Below, piece by piece: positions 18,307 through 26,248 of a stretch of 50,867 nucleotides of DNA. Every line of letters starts with the position of its first letter. Position 1 is the stretch's first letter. The stretch is from Candidatus Geothermincola secundus. Its GTDB lineage: Bacteria > Actinomycetota > Geothermincolia > Geothermincolales > Geothermincolaceae. The stretch spans positions 1-50,867 of the forward strand of contig JACVIY010000002.1 in NCBI GenBank assembly GCA_015711755.1, written 5' to 3'. Both the position numbers and the translations under genes were made by a program. A model generated the notes under the pieces. It searched no databases, had not been told where the DNA came from, and saw only the letters and a list, made by a program, of their open reading frames with translations.

Positions 18307-18678
18307 ATGAACGGCAGTGGCGGGAGTAAGCGCAGGGAAAGGTCGGTGAAGGTGGCGGGGATCCCCGTCCTCAGCGCCGGCGAGGGTTTCCGCTGGGGCC
18401 TGGTGGCGGCCGGGGAGACATCGGTGGGGCTGGTGGCCTCGGGCAATATCGCGGTGGGGCTGGTGGCCTCGGGAGCCCTCGCGGTGGGGCTGGTCACGAC
18501 GGGAGCCCTGAGCGTGGGGCTCATCAGCGCGGCGGGCGCCGTGGCCGTGGGGCGGAAGGCGGTGGGGGCCATCGCCATCGGCCGCGAGACCAAAGGGGCC
18601 ATCGCCATCGGCCGCCGAGCGGAAGGGGGCCTCGCCCTGGGGCTGGGCGGAAAGGGGGCGGAGGCGGATGCTGGATAA
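18307..18678 (+). CDS. Decapeptide-repeat protein (VGLVASGxxA repeats)
   Basis: This 123-residue protein is built of about nine consecutive ten-residue units from about residue 30: WGLVAAGETS, VGLVASGNIA, VGLVASGALA, VGLVTTGALS and so on, drifting to IGRETKGAIA and LGLGGKGA. The regular Val/Ile/Leu-Gly/Ala pattern predicts a small beta-solenoid. The first 29 residues are basic then hydrophobic, with no cleavable signal peptide. The underlying DNA is a 30-base tandem repeat (about 18392-18660). AAGGAGG lies nine bases before the ATG. The stop overlaps the universal stress protein start by 11 bases, so the two are coupled. I do not recognise a named family. Confidence 0.75.
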   Translation: MNGSGGSKRRERSVKVAGIPVLSAGEGFRWGLVAAGETSVGLVASGNIAVGLVASGALAVGLVTTGALSVGLISAAGAVAVGRKAVGAIAIGRETKGAIAIGRRAEGGLALGLGGKGAEADAG

Positions 18679-19123
18679 GGTACTCCTGTGCACCGACGGC
18701 TCCGAGGCGGCCGGCAGAGCCGTGGAGTTCGCGTCCCGCCTCCTGGCGGGGAGCCGCACCACCGTGACCCTGCTCATGGCGCTGGAGCGGGAAGCCCTCT
18801 ACCCCCCGGCATCCGCCGACGGGATGCTCCTTCCCGAGATGGTCCTGCCGCCACCCGCCGAGCTGGAAGAGGCGCTGGAGAACAGGGCCCGCGGCATCCT
18901 GGACAAGGCGGCGGCGACCCTTCGCGGCGAAGGGGTCTCCGTGGAGACCTCCATCGCCTGGGGCTCGGCAGCGCGCGAGATCATCAGGGAGGCCGGCGAG
19001 GGCTCCTACGACCTGATCATCCTGGGCCGCCACGGCCATGGGGTCCTGAGGGGATTCCTCATCGGATCGGTGAGCGACCGGGTGGTCCGCCACTCACCCT
19101 GCCCGGTGCTGGTGGTCCACTGA
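18668..19123 (+). CDS. Universal stress protein (UspA family, ATP-binding type)
   Basis: This 151-residue single Usp domain starts with DKVLLCTDGSEAAGRAVEFA and ends with LGRHGHGVLRGFLIGSVSDRVVRHSPCPVLVV. The G-x2-G-x9-G-S pattern (GRHGHGVLRGFLIGS) is the ATP-binding signature of the MJ0577-like branch. Usp proteins modulate survival under starvation or stress by poorly known means. It overlaps the repeat protein by 11 bases and is followed by a convergent gene after 22 bases. Confidence 0.93.
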   Translation: MLDKVLLCTDGSEAAGRAVEFASRLLAGSRTTVTLLMALEREALYPPASADGMLLPEMVLPPPAELEEALENRARGILDKAAATLRGEGVSVETSIAWGSAAREIIREAGEGSYDLIILGRHGHGVLRGFLIGSVSDRVVRHSPCPVLVVH

Positions 19124-19145
19124 AGGGCGCTCTCGCGGAGGGGCC

Positions 19146-19433
19146 CTAAAGCTCCCCCTCTATCTCCTCGACCTCCTTGCGCCCCGCCTCCAGCTCCTGG
19201 CCCTGCTCATCGTCCAGCCTGAGCAGCAGGGCCTGGAACTCGCCCATATGGGTCTTCTCCTCCCTGGCGATGTCCAGGAAGACCGCTCTTATCAGAGGGT
19301 TGTCGGTCATGGACGCCAGCTGCTCGTACAGGCTAACCGCGTCCAGCTCGGCGATCATGCCCACCCGCACCAGCTCGCGGTCGAGTTGCTCGCCGCTCAG
19401 CCTGTCCAGGTCGAAGGGTATCTCCGAGAGCAT
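19146..19433 (-). CDS. Ferritin-like diiron protein (encapsulated-ferritin/rubrerythrin-like)
   Basis: This 95-residue protein has two helices bearing a ferritin-like metal site: VGMIAELDAVSLYEQLASM and FLDIAREEKTHMGEFQALL (ExxH-type EEKTH), plus LLRLDDEQGQEL after them. The short length resembles the half-ferritins (EncFtn) that load into encapsulin nanocompartments, which oxidise and store iron as oligomers. No encapsulin gene is in this window. The ATG at 19433 has GGGGAGG six bases upstream; an in-frame ATG at 19487 lacks one. It is convergent with the universal stress gene. Confidence 0.72.
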   Translation of the reverse strand: MLSEIPFDLDRLSGEQLDRELVRVGMIAELDAVSLYEQLASMTDNPLIRAVFLDIAREEKTHMGEFQALLLRLDDEQGQELEAGRKEVEEIEGEL

Positions 19434-19585
19434 CTCTACCTCCCCATATCCTTTTCCGGTTTCCCGCGAAAACGTTATTCCCGGCACTCCCGCTCCTTAA
19501 ACAACGTACCCGACCATCGCTCTCGCTCGCGCCTATTGACGTGTGTCATCGCGAACTGCCCTCCGTATGCCGTTAACTCGAGTTG

Positions 19586-20233
19586 ATGGACAAGAGGAAG
19601 TTCACCATGGCCCTGGCGGCGGTCCTCCTGCTCGCTTTGGCATACCTTGCCTGGGCCAGGCAGAGAGGAAGTGACACTCCCGTCGTCACCGCTCAGTCTG
19701 AGAGCGGGGAGACGGTGGAGGTCACCCCGGTGGAGAGGATGAGGGTGCGCACGGCGGAGGACGCCCCGCCGCTGGACGCGGCCACCTGGAGGCTGGAGGT
19801 TTACGGACTGGTGGAGAGGGAACTGACGCTCACCATGCGGGATATGCTCGCCCTTCCCGCGGAGGAGCGGCTGGTCGAGCTGCCCTGTGTGGAGGGCTGG
19901 AGCGAGACGGCTCTCTGGAAGGGGGCGCGCCTCTCCCTGCTGCTGGAGCGGGCCCGCCCCCTCCCGGAAGCGGAAACGGTGGTGTTCATCTCGCCGGGCG
20001 GCTACACCACCTCCCTGACCCTCGAGGACATAAGGGAGACCGACCCCCTGCTGGCCTGGCAAGTCAACGGGGAGCCATTGCCGCAAGAGCAGGGATTCCC
20101 CCTGCGGCTGGTGGTCCCCCACCGCCTGGGGTACAAGTGGATAAAATGGGTCACCGGGATACGGCTGATCGAGGGTGATTACGAGGGATACTGGGAGAGC
20201 TACGGCTACTCCAACGAGGCCAGGGCCGATTAG
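19586..20233 (+). CDS. Membrane-anchored molybdopterin-dependent oxidoreductase (sulfite oxidase fold)
   Basis: This 215-residue protein has an N-terminal hydrophobic segment (residues 6-25) acting as signal or anchor. A sulfite-oxidase-type Mo-binding domain follows, with WRLEVYGLVERELTLTMRDML, LPCVEGWSETALWKGARL (the cysteine ligating molybdenum), GGYTTSLTLEDI, LAWQVNGEPLPQEQGFPLRLVVPHRLGYKWIKWV. It resembles MsrP/YedY and stand-alone Oxidored_molyb proteins, and would act outside the membrane. The substrate could be sulfoxides, sulfite or other. No cytochrome or heme partner is adjacent. The ATG at 19586 lacks a strong ribosome site; a TTG at 19583 is also possible. Confidence 0.85.
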   Translation: MDKRKFTMALAAVLLLALAYLAWARQRGSDTPVVTAQSESGETVEVTPVERMRVRTAEDAPPLDAATWRLEVYGLVERELTLTMRDMLALPAEERLVELPCVEGWSETALWKGARLSLLLERARPLPEAETVVFISPGGYTTSLTLEDIRETDPLLAWQVNGEPLPQEQGFPLRLVVPHRLGYKWIKWVTGIRLIEGDYEGYWESYGYSNEARAD

Positions 20234-20373
20234 GCCGCCTCAGCGCAGTAGCCCGTCATGCTGATGGAGGCAACCATCCATATCCCGCACCTTTTAAAAT
20301 GTCAATGGGTGGCATCCCGGACCTCTCGAGACCTCATCATCTCACGCCTTTACATGAGATCGGATCTGTGGGC

Positions 20374-21759
20374 TCACAGGAGAAGCGAGGATATGGCGCG
20401 GTCCAGGTCCTCCAGGTTGCGGCATACCCGCGCCTCCTTGAGATGGGGCATGTATTCCCCCATCACGCTGTCCCCGGTATCCCAGAAGGGCCGCGGCTCG
20501 GGGTTGAGCCAGATGATGCCGCGGGAACGGCGGGCCATGTTCTCCAGTGCTCCCGCGCAGGGGTCGTTCTGGTTGTTGCGCGCGTCCCCTATTATCAATA
20601 TGTAGGTGCGGTACCCCACGTCCTGCAGGTATTCATCGCAGAACTGGCGGAAGACGCTGCCGAAATCGGAGCGTGCGTAGTAGACGATGTCCGCCTCCTG
20701 CAGGGCCATGCGCACGCCCTCCTCGATGCTCTCCTCGTCGAAGAAGGAGGTCACCTCGCCCAGCTCGTCCACGAAGACGAAGGAGCGCACCCGGGCCAGG
20801 CAGTCCTGGATGGTATATACGAACCGCAGCATGAACTGTGATACCCTGGCCACCGAGCTGGATACGTCGCAGAGCACCAAGAGCTCCACCTTCTCCCGCC
20901 GGCGGCGCCTCATCACCAGGCGGAAGGGTATGCCCCCGTGCTGCATGTTGCGCCGCAGGGTGCCCTTGACGTCCAGGCGACCGCGGCTCGAGCTCTTCTC
21001 CCGCAGGGCCAGCTTGTTGCGCAGCCGCCGCGCCAGGGCGTAGACGGCTTCCCGCATCAGCTGCAGCTCGGCCTCGTCCAGCTCCGACAGCGGCCTTCCC
21101 ATCAGGCGCTTCATCCTCTCGGACCGCGAAGCCCCGCCGGCTCGCCTGGTCTGCTCCCTTTCCACGAACCGCCGCACCGCCGAGCGGAACTCTTCCCGCA
21201 GCTCTTCGAAAATCCGGCGCAGCTCCTCAAGAGAGCCCTCCTCCCATCCCGCTTCCCGCAGGAGCTCCAGCAGTCGCGCCAGCTCCGCCTCCGCTCCTTC
21301 CCAATCGAAGGAGTCGAAGATACGCCGTGTGTACATGCCCACCTGCTGCCGTGTTTGGAGCTGAGAGGTCCCCACGCCTCGGGCACCCTGCCTGATGAGG
21401 GTCTCCCATTCTCCTCCCTGCCCCGTCAAGAGCGTCATCAACAGGAGGGCACCCGCCGCTTCGCCTTCCCGGGCCGCGAGCTCCAGCTCTTCCTCGAGCT
21501 TCCTTTTGAGATCATCGTCCAGCGCCCCGTCATCCTCGGGGCGAGGGAGCCCGTAAAAATAGAGGGGGAACAGCTCCTCGAAGACGGAGAGGTCCCGCGA
21601 GCGCTTGATCAGGGTGGACCGCAGGGCCGTTTTGAAGAAAACGAGGTCGGTCAGGTCCACTGCCCTCAAGGCCCGCAGCGCGTCCATCACCTCAGCCGGC
21701 GACACAGGTATCCCGGCGCCGCGCAGTCCTTCGATGAAATCCATGACCCTATCCTGCAA
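20374..21759 (-). CDS. VWA-domain protein, CoxE type
   Basis: This 461-residue protein has a charged helical N-terminal region (1-285) and a von Willebrand A domain with the MIDAS motif DVSSS (Asp298, Ser300, Ser302), FVDELGEVTSFF and YILIIGDARNN. CoxE-like VWA proteins pair with MoxR AAA+ ATPases, as here (32 bases from the MoxR gene), to remodel or insert metal into partner enzymes. It is the last gene of a minus-strand run that begins at the X-succinate synthase (29504), so the client may be that enzyme. That link is inferred from position only. Confidence 0.88.
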   Translation of the reverse strand: MQDRVMDFIEGLRGAGIPVSPAEVMDALRALRAVDLTDLVFFKTALRSTLIKRSRDLSVFEELFPLYFYGLPRPEDDGALDDDLKRKLEEELELAAREGEAAGALLLMTLLTGQGGEWETLIRQGARGVGTSQLQTRQQVGMYTRRIFDSFDWEGAEAELARLLELLREAGWEEGSLEELRRIFEELREEFRSAVRRFVEREQTRRAGGASRSERMKRLMGRPLSELDEAELQLMREAVYALARRLRNKLALREKSSSRGRLDVKGTLRRNMQHGGIPFRLVMRRRRREKVELLVLCDVSSSVARVSQFMLRFVYTIQDCLARVRSFVFVDELGEVTSFFDEESIEEGVRMALQEADIVYYARSDFGSVFRQFCDEYLQDVGYRTYILIIGDARNNQNDPCAGALENMARRSRGIIWLNPEPRPFWDTGDSVMGEYMPHLKEARVCRNLEDLDRAISSLLL

Positions 21760-21791
21760 AGCCCGCCTCCCCGGTCTTCACGCAGTCTCCG

Positions 21792-22745
21792 TCAGTCCGC
21801 AAGCAGGCGCGCGCTCTCTGCTACTTTAGCGATGTCCTTCTCGTATTTGAGGATGACGTTGAGCGTACCCCTCAGTGTATCCCGGTCGAGCTTCTCCGCG
21901 TTGAGGACCAGCAGGGCCCGTGCCCAGTCCAGGGTCTCGCTGATGCCGGGGGGCTTCTTCAGGTCCAGCTTGCGTATGCGCTGCACCGCCTCCACCACCT
22001 GCGCGGCCAGCTCCTCCCTGATGCCCGGCACCTTGGCCAGCACGATGGCGGTCTCCCGTTCCCTCCCGGGGAAATCCAGGTAGAGATGGAGGCAGCGCCT
22101 CTTCAGGGCGTCGCTCATCTCCCGGGAGTTGTTGCTGGTGAGCACGACCATGGGGATATGCCTGGCGGTTATCGTGCCTATCTCGGGTATGGATACCTGG
22201 AAATCGGAGAGCACCTCCAGCAGGAAGGCCTCGAACTCCGGGTCGGATTTGTCCACCTCATCGATGAGCAGCACCGCCGGCTCATCGGAGATGATGGCCC
22301 GCAGCAGAGGCCGGGGGACCACGAACTTCCGGGAGAAGAAGACCTCGTCCTGCCGGGCCACTCTCTCCACCGCCTCGGCCAGGGAGCTGACCCCGGCCAG
22401 CTCCTGCGCCAGCACGTCCTTGAGGATCTGGGTGTAGAGCAGCTGCTTGGCGTATTCCCATTCATACAGCGCCTTGGACTCGTCAAGCCCCTCGTAACAC
22501 TGCAGGCGGATGAACTCCCATCCCAGGGCGGCGGCGACCACCTTGCCCAGATCGGTCTTGCCCACGCCCGCAGGGCCCTCGACCAGCAGGGGCTTTCGCA
22601 GCTGCTGCGCCAGATAGATAACTGTCGCCGTTTCCCGGCTGCATATATACCCCTGTTCCGCCAGCCGCTCCACGACCTCCTGCGGATCGCCGAACATCTC
22701 GCCGCTCCCTTCCCGGCCCGGGGGACCGCCCTCCCGGCCGCTCAT
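21792..22745 (-). CDS. MoxR-family AAA+ ATPase
   Basis: This 317-residue AAA+ protein has Walker A VEGPAGVGKTDL, Walker B AVLLIDEVDKSDPEFEAFLLEVL, sensor 1 VVLTSNNSREMSDALKRRCL and a lid with PPGISETLDWARALLVL. This is the CoxD/NorQ-like MoxR branch, which acts with VWA proteins in enzyme maturation; benzylsuccinate synthase operons carry a related ATPase (BssE). Its ATG overlaps the HD gene stop by four bases (ATGA). An internal ATG at 22697, preceded by AAGGGAG, would remove a 16-residue Gly-rich lead and fits the family equally well. Confidence 0.92.
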   Translation of the reverse strand: MSGREGGPPGREGSGEMFGDPQEVVERLAEQGYICSRETATVIYLAQQLRKPLLVEGPAGVGKTDLGKVVAAALGWEFIRLQCYEGLDESKALYEWEYAKQLLYTQILKDVLAQELAGVSSLAEAVERVARQDEVFFSRKFVVPRPLLRAIISDEPAVLLIDEVDKSDPEFEAFLLEVLSDFQVSIPEIGTITARHIPMVVLTSNNSREMSDALKRRCLHLYLDFPGRERETAIVLAKVPGIREELAAQVVEAVQRIRKLDLKKPPGISETLDWARALLVLNAEKLDRDTLRGTLNVILKYEKDIAKVAESARLLAD

Positions 22746-23488
22746 CGCTCCAGTTCCCCGCGCAGCCTGCGGTAGATGCGCATGCCTATATCCAACCCGC
22801 GGTCGATGAAATCCGGACCATAGCGGCGGCCGGTGCCGGTCCTGAAAGTGGACTTGATGCGCTCTATGCCCCCCATCGAGGGGAGGAAATGATCGAGCAA
22901 GACCGCCAGAGATATGTCGAACGGCGCCGCCATGGACCAGACCGTGCTGATGAAGTTGTCGGGGCCCCAGCGGAACTTATCCGCATCATAAAGCGAGTCG
23001 GAGAGCAGGCGGCAGGCGGGTTCTTCCAGCGCCTCGGTCTCCCGGAAAGCCTCATGGTTGCGGATGGCCGCGGCCACCGCCTCTATCTCCCATGCTTCCA
23101 ATCCCCTCTGAAACAGTATTCCCGCCGCCTCCTCTGCCCCGCGCCTGGCGTGATCGCTCTCCTCGCGCTTGACGTCATGCAGGGTGCCGGCAAGATGGGC
23201 CAGGCGCACCAGGCCGCGCACTTCGCCATCCGGCCGCCCGGCGGCCTCGATGATGATGACCGCCCCGGCATCAACGGCCACTTTGCGGACGTGGTCCAGG
23301 CCGTGCCCCAGCCGGTCGTAGCGCTCCCCCACCAGCCGCAGGCAATCCTGCACCAGCGTGTCCCTCTCGAAGCGGAGGCGCGATTCCCCCACCTCAGCCG
23401 CCCTCTCCCGGTAGAACAGAGGGGGCAGCACGGTCGCGGCTATCTCCTCGGAGACGCTGCGTGCCCATTCCAGCTCGCGCCGCTCCAT
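22742..23488 (-). CDS. HD-domain phosphohydrolase-like protein
   Basis: This 248-residue protein has an HD superfamily metal site: HGLDHVRKV, then LAHLAGTLHDVKREESDHARRGAEEAA (the HD pair in LHD), and AAAIRNHE, followed by LSDSLYDADKFRWGPDN. The layout resembles metal-dependent phosphohydrolases acting on nucleotides. The ATG at 23488 has GGGAGA upstream; a frame upstream to 23551 has no similarity. It overlaps the MoxR start by four bases, so it belongs to the same unit, but a role in hydrocarbon metabolism or enzyme maturation is not evident. A 287-base gap separates it from the zinc-ribbon gene upstream. Confidence 0.85.
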   Translation of the reverse strand: MERRELEWARSVSEEIAATVLPPLFYRERAAEVGESRLRFERDTLVQDCLRLVGERYDRLGHGLDHVRKVAVDAGAVIIIEAAGRPDGEVRGLVRLAHLAGTLHDVKREESDHARRGAEEAAGILFQRGLEAWEIEAVAAAIRNHEAFRETEALEEPACRLLSDSLYDADKFRWGPDNFISTVWSMAAPFDISLAVLLDHFLPSMGGIERIKSTFRTGTGRRYGPDFIDRGLDIGMRIYRRLRGELER

Positions 23489-23775
23489 CACCGTCTCCCG
23501 TCCGTGACCCTTTCCGGCTCGGCTCCGATCCCTCCAAAAGGCGGGCCCCATTCTGGAGCGAGCGCCGCCGCGGGGGATGCGGCCATTAGATTTTATCGGA
23601 TGAGGCGGGTTCCAGCTTCATGCGGTCAGCGCCTCTCCGCCGGCCAGAGAAAAAGAAGCCGCGGACGGCAGGCGTCGGTGAAGGGCAGACTCCTCGTTTT
23701 CAACCTGAGCCTTTCGCCTGCTGCCCGCGGCAGTGGGGCATGTTTCCGTTTTCCGCCGCGTTGGCTTTGCCGCCG

Positions 23776-24123
23776 TCAGGAGGACGGGGCTCCCGCCCTC
23801 TTGATGCGGCGCCTCGCCATTCTGATGAAGTCATCCAGCGGGGCAAGGTTCAGACAGCGGTTGAGCTCCGTCAGCTCCCGCAGGATAACCTCCGCCTCTC
23901 CCGTCATCCCCTTCCCCATGGCTTCTTCCAAGCGTCTGGCCATCTCCCTGGCTTTTTCCTCGTATCCCTCCTGCATCTCCTGGCGGTCGCAGATGACTTT
24001 GTTGCCGCAGCGGGGGCACGCCCGAAATACCAGGGGACCGCAGCACATAACATTGCCGATCATGCGGAAGAGCGCGGCCTCCCCCTGAAAGCCGCATCCG
24101 TCGCAAGTGATCATGGGATCCAT
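23776..24123 (-). CDS. Zinc-ribbon protein with helical tail (X-succinate synthase operon)
   Basis: This 115-residue protein has an N-terminal zinc ribbon MITCDGCGFQGEAALFRMIG followed by CCGPLVFRACPRCGNKVICDR (CxxC pairs at both knuckles), then an all-helical charged tail ending DDFIRMARRRIKRAG. The ribbon matches those of the two small proteins at 26249-26416 and 26413-26646, so three related ribbons occur in this operon. The ATG at 24123 follows AGGAGA by nine bases; a longer frame upstream is not coding. The function is unknown. Ribbon proteins of this kind could be accessory subunits or transcription-linked factors. Confidence 0.75.
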   Translation of the reverse strand: MDPMITCDGCGFQGEAALFRMIGNVMCCGPLVFRACPRCGNKVICDRQEMQEGYEEKAREMARRLEEAMGKGMTGEAEVILRELTELNRCLNLAPLDDFIRMARRRIKRAGAPSS

Positions 24124-24169
24124 GTCCCGCGCTCTCCTGCAGCTTTCCGCCTGAGCCCGGCGGGAGCCC

Positions 24170-24334
24170 TCAGCGCGCCTGGAAGGAGGCGCACTGGTCC
24201 GCGGCCTTGTCCGCGCTAACCGGCTTGGCCGTCCAGTACTGACTCTTTCCGTCATCCTCCCGCTGAACGCAGTCCCCACGGCCGGGGTCCTCTTCCAGGG
24301 GGAAGAACCATTTGCACTCGCTGCAGCTGGCCAT
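24170..24334 (-). CDS. Small HiPIP-like iron-sulfur subunit of X-succinate synthase (BssB/BssC-like), 54 residues
   Basis: This short gene encodes MASCSECKWFFP, then DPGRGDCVQREDDG, QYWTAKPVSADKAADQCASF. Four cysteines (4, 7, 22, 48) are spaced as in the BssB/BssC and AssB/AssC small subunits of fumarate-adding enzymes, which each hold one [4Fe-4S] cluster in a HiPIP-like fold; the phrase YWxxKPV is also typical. GAGGGAGG lies about ten bases before the ATG, 15 bases after the activase stop. The small subunits solubilise the large subunit and control its active site. It is easily missed because of its length, and a second candidate subunit lies at 26651-26953. Confidence 0.85.
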   Translation of the reverse strand: MASCSECKWFFPLEEDPGRGDCVQREDDGKSQYWTAKPVSADKAADQCASFQAR

Positions 24335-24349
24335 TTTCCCTTTCCTCCC

Positions 24350-25273
24350 TCATCCGCCTACGGTCACTTCAAGGTCCCGCAACAGGAAGACCTCCACGAT
24401 CTCGCGCAGTCTTTCCTCGGGGTATCCCTCACCTTGCGGGAAGGGGTATTCCAATCCGAACACGCGGTATTTGGCTCCCGCATAGGGGTGGTATGGGAGC
24501 ACGTCCACTTCCAGGCCGCCTGCCGCCTGTTGCCGCAGCCCGGCCACGAAAGCGGCGGTGGCCTTCAGGTTTTCCTCATCATCGTTCACCCCGGGTATGA
24601 GCGGCACCCGCACCCGCATGGCCACTCCCGACTCCGCAACCCTGCGGGCGTTCTCCAGGATGAGGCCGTTGGAGCGCCCGCAGAAGGCGCGATGCCTGTC
24701 AGGGTCCATGTGCTTGATGTCGTAGAGCACGAAATCGGCGCCCTCAAGGGCCTTTTTCAGCTTCTCCCAGGGCGCGTGCCCGCAGGTATCCAGGGCGGTG
24801 TGTATGCCCCTTTCCTTTGCCGCTTTCAAGAGGGCCGCCGCGAACTCCGGCTGGGCCAGGGGCTCACCTCCGGAGAGGGTCATGCCGCCCCCTGAATTGC
24901 GGTAGAAGGGCTTGTCCCGCTCCACCTCCGCCATTATCTCCTCAACGCCGGCCTCCCTACCCCAGACCACCATGGCCTCATGGGGGCAGGCCTCGGCGCA
25001 AGAAAAGCAATCGATGCACCTGCCCTTGTCGATGCGCGGCCTGCGTTCCCCCGCCATGGATATCGCCCCCGCCGGACAGATCTCCATGCAAGTTCCGCAA
25101 CCCTCGCAGTTGGGCGAGTAGGGGAAGACCTCCGGGAAGCGCCGATTTCCCTCGGGATTGTGGCACCAGCGGCAGTTGAGCAGGCATCCCTTGAGGAAGA
25201 CGGTGGTGCGGATGCCCGGTCCGTCGCATAGGGAATATGTCTGTATGTCGGTGATGTACCCCTTGATGTCCAT
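24350..25273 (-). CDS. Glycyl radical enzyme activase 1 (radical SAM)
   Basis: This 307-residue activase generates the glycyl radical by 5'-deoxyadenosyl chemistry. It carries the radical-SAM motif C30-x3-C34-x2-C37 (KGCLLNCRWC), two inserted ferredoxin clusters (CEGCGTCMEIC and CIDCFSCAEAC) typical of activases outside the PFL type, the SAM-binding GGGMTLSGGEPL and VRVPLIPGVNDD. It lies nine bases downstream of a second activase. One of the pair should serve the X-succinate synthase of this operon. The other could serve the glycyl radical enzyme at 15510-17888, which has none beside it. Confidence 0.93.
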   Translation of the reverse strand: MDIKGYITDIQTYSLCDGPGIRTTVFLKGCLLNCRWCHNPEGNRRFPEVFPYSPNCEGCGTCMEICPAGAISMAGERRPRIDKGRCIDCFSCAEACPHEAMVVWGREAGVEEIMAEVERDKPFYRNSGGGMTLSGGEPLAQPEFAAALLKAAKERGIHTALDTCGHAPWEKLKKALEGADFVLYDIKHMDPDRHRAFCGRSNGLILENARRVAESGVAMRVRVPLIPGVNDDEENLKATAAFVAGLRQQAAGGLEVDVLPYHPYAGAKYRVFGLEYPFPQGEGYPEERLREIVEVFLLRDLEVTVGG

Positions 25274-25282
25274 TTCCGCTCC

Positions 25283-26230
25283 CTATCCCCCGATGGTGGT
25301 CTTGATGCCCCTGCCCTCCAGGATCTCCCGGAAGTCCTCAACGTCGTATTCGGAGAGGCTTTCCGTCTCCTCATAGTCCCATTCCCTCCCCAGCCAGCGG
25401 TACTTGTCCTGGCACCAGTTGTGGAAGGGCAGTATGTCCACCTGAAGCAGGGCCGGTTTGAGCGTTTCCAGGAACTCGGCTATACGCCCCATCTGCTCGG
25501 TGGAGTCGTTGAAGCCGGGGATCACCGGCACCCGCACTATGATGCTCTCGCCCTCACAGGCAAGCCGGGCCAGGTTGGCGAGTATGGGCGAGTTGCTCAC
25601 CCCGGTGCGCAGAAGGTGCAGCTTTCCGCTCAGGCACTTGATGTCGTAGAGAAAGATGTCCACGTAGGGCCGGAGGGAATCCAGTACCTCCCAGGAGCAG
25701 AACCCGCTGGTGTCCAGGCAGGTATGGATGCCGCGGCGCTTGGCCTCACTCAGCAGCGCCAAGGTGAAGCGGGGAAAGCTGGTCGGCTCACCGCCGGTCA
25801 GCGTGAGCCCCCCCTCCGAGTTGTTGTAGAAAGGGATGTCCCGCTCAACCTCATCCAGTATCTCTTCCACGGTCATCCTCTCGCCCACCCGCAACAGGGC
25901 TTCATAGATGCACGCTTCCACGCATTTCATGCAGCGGTCGCACTTCTCGCGGTCTATCTTGTGGTAATGACGGCCCTCGTCATCGGGGTCCAGTTCCACC
26001 GGAGGTTGTACGGCACCTTGCGGGCACGCGTCGAAGCAGCGTCCGCACTGCCGGCAGAGGCTCTGCTTCCAGTAGATCTCGGGCCTGAAATCGATGCACT
26101 CGGGGTTATGGCACCAAGCACACTGCAGGGCGCATCCCTTGAGGAAGACGGTGGTGCGGATGCCCGGCCCGTCGTTTATGGAGAACCTCTGGATGTTGGT
26201 GACGTAGGCCTTCTCGCCGTCCTCGTGCAT
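25283..26230 (-). CDS. Glycyl radical enzyme activase 2 (radical SAM, BssD/AssD-like)
   Basis: This 315-residue activase has the radical-SAM motif C33-x3-C37-x2-C40 (KGCALQCAWC), two ferredoxin-like cluster motifs (CRQCGRCFDAC and CDRCMKCVEAC), GGLTLTGGEPTSF and VRVPVIPGFND. The sequence from VTNIQRFSINDGPGIRTTVFLKGC is close to the other activase but the two differ throughout, so they are paralogs, not a recent duplication. As the first activase gene after the synthase and its small subunit, it is the more likely BssD-type partner, by order only. Confidence 0.93.
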   Translation of the reverse strand: MHEDGEKAYVTNIQRFSINDGPGIRTTVFLKGCALQCAWCHNPECIDFRPEIYWKQSLCRQCGRCFDACPQGAVQPPVELDPDDEGRHYHKIDREKCDRCMKCVEACIYEALLRVGERMTVEEILDEVERDIPFYNNSEGGLTLTGGEPTSFPRFTLALLSEAKRRGIHTCLDTSGFCSWEVLDSLRPYVDIFLYDIKCLSGKLHLLRTGVSNSPILANLARLACEGESIIVRVPVIPGFNDSTEQMGRIAEFLETLKPALLQVDILPFHNWCQDKYRWLGREWDYEETESLSEYDVEDFREILEGRGIKTTIGG

Positions 26231-26248
26231 GCCCGCCGCCCCGCCGCC

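Noticed and set aside
18392-18660. CRISPR-like array (30-base repeats)
   Set aside because: The repeat is in frame, has no spacers and encodes the decapeptide repeat protein.
20938-22083. 381-codon plus-strand frame
   Set aside because: It is antisense to the VWA and MoxR genes, which have clear motifs.
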